A DNA stretch of 29,156 bases from contig CAJMLH010000025.1 in NCBI GenBank assembly GCA_905214195.1, positions 1-29,156 on the forward strand. Reading direction: 5' to 3'. This stretch comes from an uncultured bacterium. Its GTDB lineage: Bacteria; Bacillota; Clostridia; Peptostreptococcales; Anaerovoracaceae. Position numbers and translations under genes: made by a program. How positions within the stretch are numbered: position 1 is the first letter of the stretch; each line of letters begins with the position of its first letter. Positions 24,022-29,156 of the stretch are shown piece after piece. A model generated the notes under the pieces. That model ran no database searches, was not told the origin of the DNA, and worked only from the letters and a program-made list of their open reading frames with translations.

Positions 24022-24990
24022 GTGAACGGCAATTTACCTAAAAAAGTAGATGTATGGGATGTGACTCTTCGTGACGGACTTCAGCACGAAGAAGTATTTA
24101 TTCCGACAGAAGCAAAACTATGGATTGCAAATAGGCTGATAGAAGCCGGATTTAAAAAAATCGAAGTGGGAACATTTAGTCATATCAAATATGTTCCGCA
24201 GTTTAAGGACATTTTGGAGCTGCTCAAAGGCCTTCCAAATCGAAACGACCTTGAATATACGGTGCTTGCTTTGAACAGCAAGGCTTGCGAACGAGTGGCA
24301 GAGGCCCTTGAAGCAGGAGTCAAAATCGATCGTGTGCTTTGCGGACAGCTTGCGACAAGCGAAGCATATGCAAGAAAAAACATGAACAGGACGCATGAAG
24401 AGCTTTTTGAGGAAGCAGAAAAGAATGTCAAATTTCTACATAACATAGGAGTCAAAAAAGTTTTTGCCAATATTGGCACAATATTCGGATGTCCGGTACA
24501 GGGCGAAGTACCTATAGAAAGAGCATATGAGTTTGTAGACAGAGCTTTCGACATTGGATTTGACGAAATAGAGCATTCTGACCCGGATGGCATTGCAACA
24601 CCTAACGCAGTATTTGAATATTTTTCAAAAGTCCTGGAAAAATATCCGGACACAAAGATGCATTCTTTCCATGCACATGACATAAGAGGAATGGGACTTG
24701 CTTCTTATTACGCAGCTATGCAGGCGGGCGTCACCGTGTTTGATACTTCTGTAGGAGGAATCGGAGGTCAGGTAGCCAATATAGTCGATAATGTTCTGGT
24801 TAAGGGTACAGGAGAGTATTATTTTGAAACCGGAAGAACAGGTCTGGTGGAAACTTGTGACTTTGTAACGATGTTAAACAACATGAACATCGAAACCGGA
24901 ATAGATGAGAAAGCCTGTTACAAAATAGAAAATATGATAGGAAAGATTCTGGGAAGAAAGCTGGACTCATTTACCAGTGTTATCAGATAG
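24022..24990 (+). CDS. HMG-CoA lyase-like DRE-TIM enzyme lacking the catalytic cysteine
   Basis: A 322-residue HMGL-like TIM-barrel protein. Known HMG-CoA lyases split 3-hydroxy-3-methylglutaryl-CoA to acetoacetate and acetyl-CoA. The DRE-TIM signature TLRDGLQHE (Arg17, Asp18), the HAHD metal motif (His217, His219) and SDPDGIATP are present. The G-x-G-G-C loop reads GIGGQ, so Gln250 replaces the signature cysteine, and the stretch after it is longer than usual. The reaction may therefore differ. Start is GTG, preceded by AGAGG eight bases upstream. First gene of the sigma-54 operon; the class II HMG-CoA reductase follows after 24 bases. Alternatives: another acyl-CoA lyase or synthase. Confidence 0.8.
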   Translation: MNGNLPKKVDVWDVTLRDGLQHEEVFIPTEAKLWIANRLIEAGFKKIEVGTFSHIKYVPQFKDILELLKGLPNRNDLEYTVLALNSKACERVAEALEAGVKIDRVLCGQLATSEAYARKNMNRTHEELFEEAEKNVKFLHNIGVKKVFANIGTIFGCPVQGEVPIERAYEFVDRAFDIGFDEIEHSDPDGIATPNAVFEYFSKVLEKYPDTKMHSFHAHDIRGMGLASYYAAMQAGVTVFDTSVGGIGGQVANIVDNVLVKGTGEYYFETGRTGLVETCDFVTMLNNMNIETGIDEKACYKIENMIGKILGRKLDSFTSVIR

Positions 24991-25014
24991 AAAGAAAGGA
25001 AGGTATATTGAAAA

Positions 25015-26283
25015 ATGATAAAAAGCAGCTATTCAGGGTTTTTTAAACTTCCAATGGAAAAGAGGCTTGAAGAGGTAGGTGAGTTTGCATCACTTACAGA
25101 AGAAGAAAAGAATGTAATAGCGTCGGCAGATTCTCTTGACAGTGATAAGGCTGACCATATGATAGAAAATGTCATAGGTAAATTCGCATTGCCGATGGGA
25201 GTTGCAATCAACTTTACCATAAACGGCAAAGATAAGGTGATTCCAATGGTTTGCGAAGAACCGTCAGTAGTAGCGGCATGTTCCAATGCAGCAAAGATGG
25301 CAAGACCATCAGGTGGGTTTAGAAGTTCATCATCCGGAAATGTCATGATTGCTCAGATTCAAATTATTGATGTTCCTACACCGCATGCCTCAAAGAGCAT
25401 GATTTTGGAGAGAAAAGATGAAATCATGAGAATCTGTAATGAAAAAGATCCTATGCTTGTAAAGATGGGCGGAGGTGTCAGAGATGTAGAAGTAAGAACT
25501 ATTGAAACTATAACAGGTACAATGGTTGTCGTCCATCTGCTTGTTGACACTAAAGATGCTATGGGTGCTAATGCAGTGAATACTATGGCAGAAGCTGTAG
25601 CACCTTATATTGAAGAGATTACAGGTGGTAATGTTGAACTTAGAATACTTTCAAATTTGGCAGACCATCGTATCGTGAGAGCAAGAGCCGTATGGAAAAA
25701 AGAAGATATAGGCGGACAGGAAGTAGTGGATAAGATATTGAGCGATTATGCATTCGCCGCCGCAGACCCGTACAGAGCGGCCACTCATAATAAAGGAATT
25801 ATGAACGGCATAATTCCGGTAGTAATCGCCACGGGAAATGATACGAGGGCTATAGAATCAGGGGCACATTCGTATGCATCAAGAAATGGCAGGTACACAT
25901 CCCTTACCACATGGGAAAAGGATGAAAACGGAGATTTGGTCGGCGCAATAGAAATGCCTATGGCAGTAGGACTTGTAGGCGGTGCAACCAAGATACATCC
26001 GGCAGCAAAGATAGCGGTAAAAATATTAAATGTTGAAACTGCCGCAGAACTCGGACAAATCATAGCATGTGCAGGTCTTGCCAACAATATGGCAGCAATG
26101 AAAGCACTGGCTACAGAGGGTATACAGAGGGGACATATGTCGCTCCACGCAAGAAACCTGGCTACAACAGTAGGCGCAAAAGGAGAAATGTTAGAACTTA
26201 TCGTCAAGCAGATGGTGAGAGAAAAGAAAGTACGCATTGAATACGCACAGCTATTGTTTGAAAAATACAGTGAAGGGAAGTGA
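25015..26283 (+). CDS. mvaA: Class II (degradative-type) hydroxymethylglutaryl-CoA reductase
   Basis: A 422-residue soluble enzyme interconverting mevalonate and HMG-CoA. From memory it aligns over its whole length with the Pseudomonas mevalonii mevalonate-degrading reductase: ENVIGKF/ELP-like start, EEPSVVAA (catalytic Glu82), DAMGANAVNTMAEAVAP, ILSNLADHR, THNKGIMNGI (Lys260), TGNDTRA (Asp276), SLTTWEKDENG and GIQRGHMSLHARN (His374). There is no membrane domain, as expected of class II. With a sigma-54 promoter, a lyase-like neighbour and a transporter, a catabolic, NAD-linked oxidation of mevalonate (or an analogue) is more likely than isoprenoid synthesis; cofactor and direction are inference. 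An AAGGAAGG site precedes the ATG. Confidence 0.92.
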   Translation: MIKSSYSGFFKLPMEKRLEEVGEFASLTEEEKNVIASADSLDSDKADHMIENVIGKFALPMGVAINFTINGKDKVIPMVCEEPSVVAACSNAAKMARPSGGFRSSSSGNVMIAQIQIIDVPTPHASKSMILERKDEIMRICNEKDPMLVKMGGGVRDVEVRTIETITGTMVVVHLLVDTKDAMGANAVNTMAEAVAPYIEEITGGNVELRILSNLADHRIVRARAVWKKEDIGGQEVVDKILSDYAFAAADPYRAATHNKGIMNGIIPVVIATGNDTRAIESGAHSYASRNGRYTSLTTWEKDENGDLVGAIEMPMAVGLVGGATKIHPAAKIAVKILNVETAAELGQIIACAGLANNMAAMKALATEGIQRGHMSLHARNLATTVGAKGEMLELIVKQMVREKKVRIEYAQLLFEKYSEGK

Positions 26284-26289
26284 TGGAAG

Positions 26290-27891
26290 ATGGTCGGGCA
26301 TAAAAAAGCTTTTATAAACGGCAAGATTTTCACTTCTGATAAAAATAATTTATATGCGGAAAGTTTAATTGTCGAAGATGGGATGATTAAATGGGTAGGT
26401 AAGAATTGTGATATGCCTAAGGGGGATTATGAGTATGTTGACTTAAATGGGAAAAGCATAATCCCCGGTCTTATAGATTGTCATATGCACCCTGTAATTT
26501 TAGCAGACTGTGCTGCAAAAATATCATGTTTGCCTCCTAATGTGAATTCTATAGAAGAATTAGAAACAGAAATTGCAAAAGCTGCAAAAAATAAAAAAGA
26601 AGGAGAATGGATACAGGGTTGGGGATATGATGAAGAAAAATTTGCCGAGCATAGAGCGCCTAACAGATGGGATCTCGACAAGGGTAGCAGAGACTTTCCG
26701 GTAGAACTTTTGAGATCATGTTCTCATGTAAGGTCTGTAAACAGTAAGGCATTGGAACTGGCAGGAATAACAAAAGATACTCCGGATCCTACAGGTGGTG
26801 AAATAGATAGAGATGAAAATGGAGAGCCTACAGGAATTTTAAGAGAAAATGCCAGACATCTTATAGGAAGTGTATTACCGGAAAAGTCAAGAGAGCAAGT
26901 TGTGAATGGCATAGTTGATCTTGGAACCTTATTGTTATCACAAGGAATTATAGCGGTTTGTGATATGGGTAATATAGATTCAGTTGATTATTATGACTAT
27001 TATGTAGAAGCGGCCAATAAGGGTTTTAAACAGGAAGTAGGCATGTATTACATATGGGATTTAATAAGAAAAAACCCTGATTTTAAGTGGGATAAAGAAA
27101 GGGCTGATAAAAATAAACAGATTCATATGAGCGGAATAAAAATAATTGCAGACGGAAGTGTTGGGGGAAGAACAGCATGGATGGATAAACCGTATAAGGG
27201 ATCAACGGATGAATATGGAATTTCTGTATGCACAGATGAGGAAATTGAGAGTGCAATGGAATTTTGCAAATTAAATTCATGTCAACTTTCTTTTCATGCT
27301 ATGGGGAAGAGGACTATTGATAGAGTCATTGAAAAAACAGCAACAGTAGAACCATGGACACATGAAATACCTCATTTGAGAATTGAACATGTTACTGATC
27401 CGTCTGAAAAGGCAATCGATATAGCTGCTCAAAACAATATTGCTTTCGTAACCCAATCTATATTTATGTACTCAGAAATAGAAAGTTATTTAAATAATTT
27501 AGGTGAAGAATGGATAAAAGAAACATACCCAATACAGCACATTATTGATAAGGGTGTGAAGATAGCATTATCAACAGATGCACCGGCCACATCTTGGGCA
27601 GTTCCGTCAGATCCGTTTCCTAATATAAAGTGTGCAGTAACAAGATATGCTTATGATGGAACCGATTGTGGAAGAGACAACTGTATAGATGTTGAGACTG
27701 CTATACAAATGTATACAAGAGAAGCCGCAGAAATAGCCGGTTTTAAAAAAGTAGGACAGATTAAGGAAGGCTATAAAGCAAACTTTGCTATTCTAAGTGA
27801 TGACATTTTTACTATTTCAGCAGAACATATCGATAATGTAAAAATAGAAGCCACATATATGAATGGAGAAATGGTTTATAAACGGAGTTAA
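26290..27891 (+). CDS. YtcJ-like metal-dependent amidohydrolase (Amidohydro_3)
   Basis: A 533-residue cytoplasmic amidohydrolase. An N-terminal beta-sandwich segment (FINGKIFT, VEDGMIKWVG) leads to the barrel with the DCHMHP metal motif (His65, His67), a QGWGYDE segment, HVRSVNS, the central HAMGKRTIDR and LRIEH motifs, and the C-terminal STDAPATSW metal Asp motif. Such enzymes hydrolyse amides, lactones or N-acyl compounds; the substrate is unknown. Its stop-to-start distance from the reductase is six bases. The gene looks more A+T rich, with runs such as AAAAATAAAAAAGA, than its operon partners, which may reflect separate acquisition. A first-step role releasing the acid used by the reductase is speculation. 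Confidence 0.87.
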   Translation: MVGHKKAFINGKIFTSDKNNLYAESLIVEDGMIKWVGKNCDMPKGDYEYVDLNGKSIIPGLIDCHMHPVILADCAAKISCLPPNVNSIEELETEIAKAAKNKKEGEWIQGWGYDEEKFAEHRAPNRWDLDKGSRDFPVELLRSCSHVRSVNSKALELAGITKDTPDPTGGEIDRDENGEPTGILRENARHLIGSVLPEKSREQVVNGIVDLGTLLLSQGIIAVCDMGNIDSVDYYDYYVEAANKGFKQEVGMYYIWDLIRKNPDFKWDKERADKNKQIHMSGIKIIADGSVGGRTAWMDKPYKGSTDEYGISVCTDEEIESAMEFCKLNSCQLSFHAMGKRTIDRVIEKTATVEPWTHEIPHLRIEHVTDPSEKAIDIAAQNNIAFVTQSIFMYSEIESYLNNLGEEWIKETYPIQHIIDKGVKIALSTDAPATSWAVPSDPFPNIKCAVTRYAYDGTDCGRDNCIDVETAIQMYTREAAEIAGFKKVGQIKEGYKANFAILSDDIFTISAEHIDNVKIEATYMNGEMVYKRS

Positions 27892-27952
27892 ACAGTTATA
27901 CGGTCATAAGGATAGAAAATTTAATGTATAAGTTTAGAAAGGAATGAAAGAT

Positions 27953-29137
27953 ATGCAAGCAATTATGGATTTTTGCATCAAATGTGCAAATTGGTTTTGG
28001 GGATGGCCAATCCTCATCTTGATCGGTGGTGGCGGATTATACATGAGCATACGCTTGGGATTTCCGCAAGTAACAAAAATCGGATATATATGCTCACAGA
28101 CATTCGGTAAGATGTTTGCTAAAGCTGAGGGAGATAAAATTTCGCCATTTGCAGCGGCATGCTCGGCACTTGGATCAGCCATAGGTGCTTCTAACATTGT
28201 AGGTGTTCCTGTTGCAATTGCTTTAGGTGGTCCCGGTGCCATATTTTGGATGTGGATTTTAGCAATAGTTGGATGTTGCACAAAGTATGTTGAAATTTCA
28301 CTTGCAATGAAATATAGAGTTAAAAATGAGAATGGTGAGTGGGTAGCCGGCGGATTTAGCTATGTAAAGGAACTGTTCGGTGGTAAAAAAGCAGGTAGAG
28401 CTATAGCGATATTCTGTGCGTTCTTTACAATGATAGCCGGTATTCCTTCTATTGCAACTCAAACATTGTCTGCAACAGCACAGGTAGCGGTGTTTGGAAT
28501 AAACGGTACTGTTTTTGGCATAATAGTAGCGGCGATTGTTGCGGTAATAATCTTCGGTGGCATTAAGAGAATAGCTAAAGTTATGGAAAAGGCAGTGCCT
28601 ATAATGGCGGCTATATACATTGTAGGAGTTTTGATAATCTTGGCTTTGAACGCTGAAAACATTTTGCCTGCGATAGGAAGCATCTTTGCATATGCATTTC
28701 AGCCACATGCTGCTGTAGGCGGATTTGCAGGTTCAACAGTAGCCCTTGCGCTAAGATGGGGAGCTGCAAGAGGAGTATACTCTAATGAGGCAGGATTTGG
28801 CTCAGCTCCGTCGGCTCATGCGGCAGCTGAAGTAGATCATCCTATCAGACAGGCTATGTGGGGTGTGTTTGAAGTAGCAGTAGACACTTTGTTAGTATGT
28901 ACAGCAACGGCTTTAGCGGTTCTTGTTACAGATGTTTGGAAAGATCCTAATATTGGCTCCGGTGCACTTGGTCAAGCTGCATTCCATCAGGTATTTGGAG
29001 TAGCGGGAGATTACTTTGTATCAATACTCGTATTGATATTTGTAATAACAACAATTACAGTAGTTATATTTTATGATGAAAGACAAGCCGAGTTTTTATT
29101 TAAAAAACTTACTAAATTTCTGATTATCTTTTCATAA
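27953..29137 (+). CDS. AGCS-family sodium:amino-acid symporter, short or truncated
   Basis: Membrane symporter of the AGCS (AlsT/DagA) family, which imports alanine or glycine with Na+. Family segments are visible: GGPGAIFWMW, GGFSYVKELFGGKKAGR, RWGAARGVYSNEAGFGSAPSAHAAA and FYDERQAEFLF. The TM1-type motif, usually GxGNIAGVA, reads GASNIVGVP, hinting at altered specificity. The frame stops after 394 residues, whereas members are usually 440-490, so the last one or two helices seem missing; an early stop, frameshift or sequencing error cannot be separated because the window ends 19 bases later. An ATG at 27944 lies on top of AAAGGA, so the ATG at 27953 is chosen. It is probably the uptake system of the operon. 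Confidence 0.85.
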   Translation: MQAIMDFCIKCANWFWGWPILILIGGGGLYMSIRLGFPQVTKIGYICSQTFGKMFAKAEGDKISPFAAACSALGSAIGASNIVGVPVAIALGGPGAIFWMWILAIVGCCTKYVEISLAMKYRVKNENGEWVAGGFSYVKELFGGKKAGRAIAIFCAFFTMIAGIPSIATQTLSATAQVAVFGINGTVFGIIVAAIVAVIIFGGIKRIAKVMEKAVPIMAAIYIVGVLIILALNAENILPAIGSIFAYAFQPHAAVGGFAGSTVALALRWGAARGVYSNEAGFGSAPSAHAAAEVDHPIRQAMWGVFEVAVDTLLVCTATALAVLVTDVWKDPNIGSGALGQAAFHQVFGVAGDYFVSILVLIFVITTITVVIFYDERQAEFLFKKLTKFLIIFS

Positions 29138-29156
29138 GTTGGTAAATGCCGATATA

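Noticed and set aside
1..29156. CRISPR arrays, tRNA/rRNA genes, insertion sequences or prophage genes
   Set aside because: No regularly spaced repeats, tRNA arms with GTTC-type T loops, rRNA segments, transposase or phage-type proteins were found on reading either strand.

Overview
The window reads as a contiguous piece of chromosome from an anaerobic, low-to-mid GC Clostridia-type Firmicute. Evidence for this: strong AGGAGG-type ribosome binding sites, textbook sigma-A promoters (often with extended -10), many intrinsic terminators, a PerR-rubrerythrin pair, a full-length pyruvate carboxylase and a sigma-54 enhancer-binding regulator. A family such as Anaerovoracaceae would fit, but that is a guess. 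I see no rRNA, tRNA, insertion sequence, phage gene or CRISPR array.

Layout. (1) 1-1010: a D-2-hydroxyacid dehydrogenase on the minus strand, with a perfect 15-bp palindrome at its start site. (2) 1054-6308: a plus-strand operon rph-rdgB-yihY-HAD phosphatase-MFS transporter-GDPD. It meets a minus-strand methyltransferase tail to tail, and each gene's terminator lies inside the other's coding sequence. (3) 7521-8142: a minus-strand cell-wall amidase. (4) 8237-10360: an NhaC-type antiporter plus a small membrane protein, with a run of ten G inside the promoter spacer and a foldable 5' leader. (5) 10498-16750: typA-mscS-pyc. (6) 16751-17009: a gene-free stretch with repeated hairpin potential. 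(7) 17010-20919: an OFA-type MFS transporter divergent from a PucR regulator and an aminotransferase. (8) 20909-22003: perR-rubrerythrin with a Fur/PerR-like operator. (9) 22051-29156: a sigma-54-dependent regulator followed by the operon it very probably controls.

The most interesting part is region 9. A perfect -24/-12 promoter, preceded by two copies of a 16-bp palindromic enhancer site, drives an HMG-CoA lyase-like protein, a class II HMG-CoA reductase closely resembling the mevalonate-degrading enzyme, a YtcJ-like amidohydrolase and an AGCS-family sodium/amino-acid symporter. This looks like an inducible catabolic module in which an imported substrate is converted to a mevalonate/HMG-CoA-like intermediate and cleaved. 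However, the lyase lacks the signature catalytic cysteine (Gln instead), the presence of an amidohydrolase and an amino-acid symporter is not explained by plain mevalonate breakdown, and the symporter reading frame ends early. The true substrate is unknown.

Functions are assigned from recalled family motifs only; no database search was possible.
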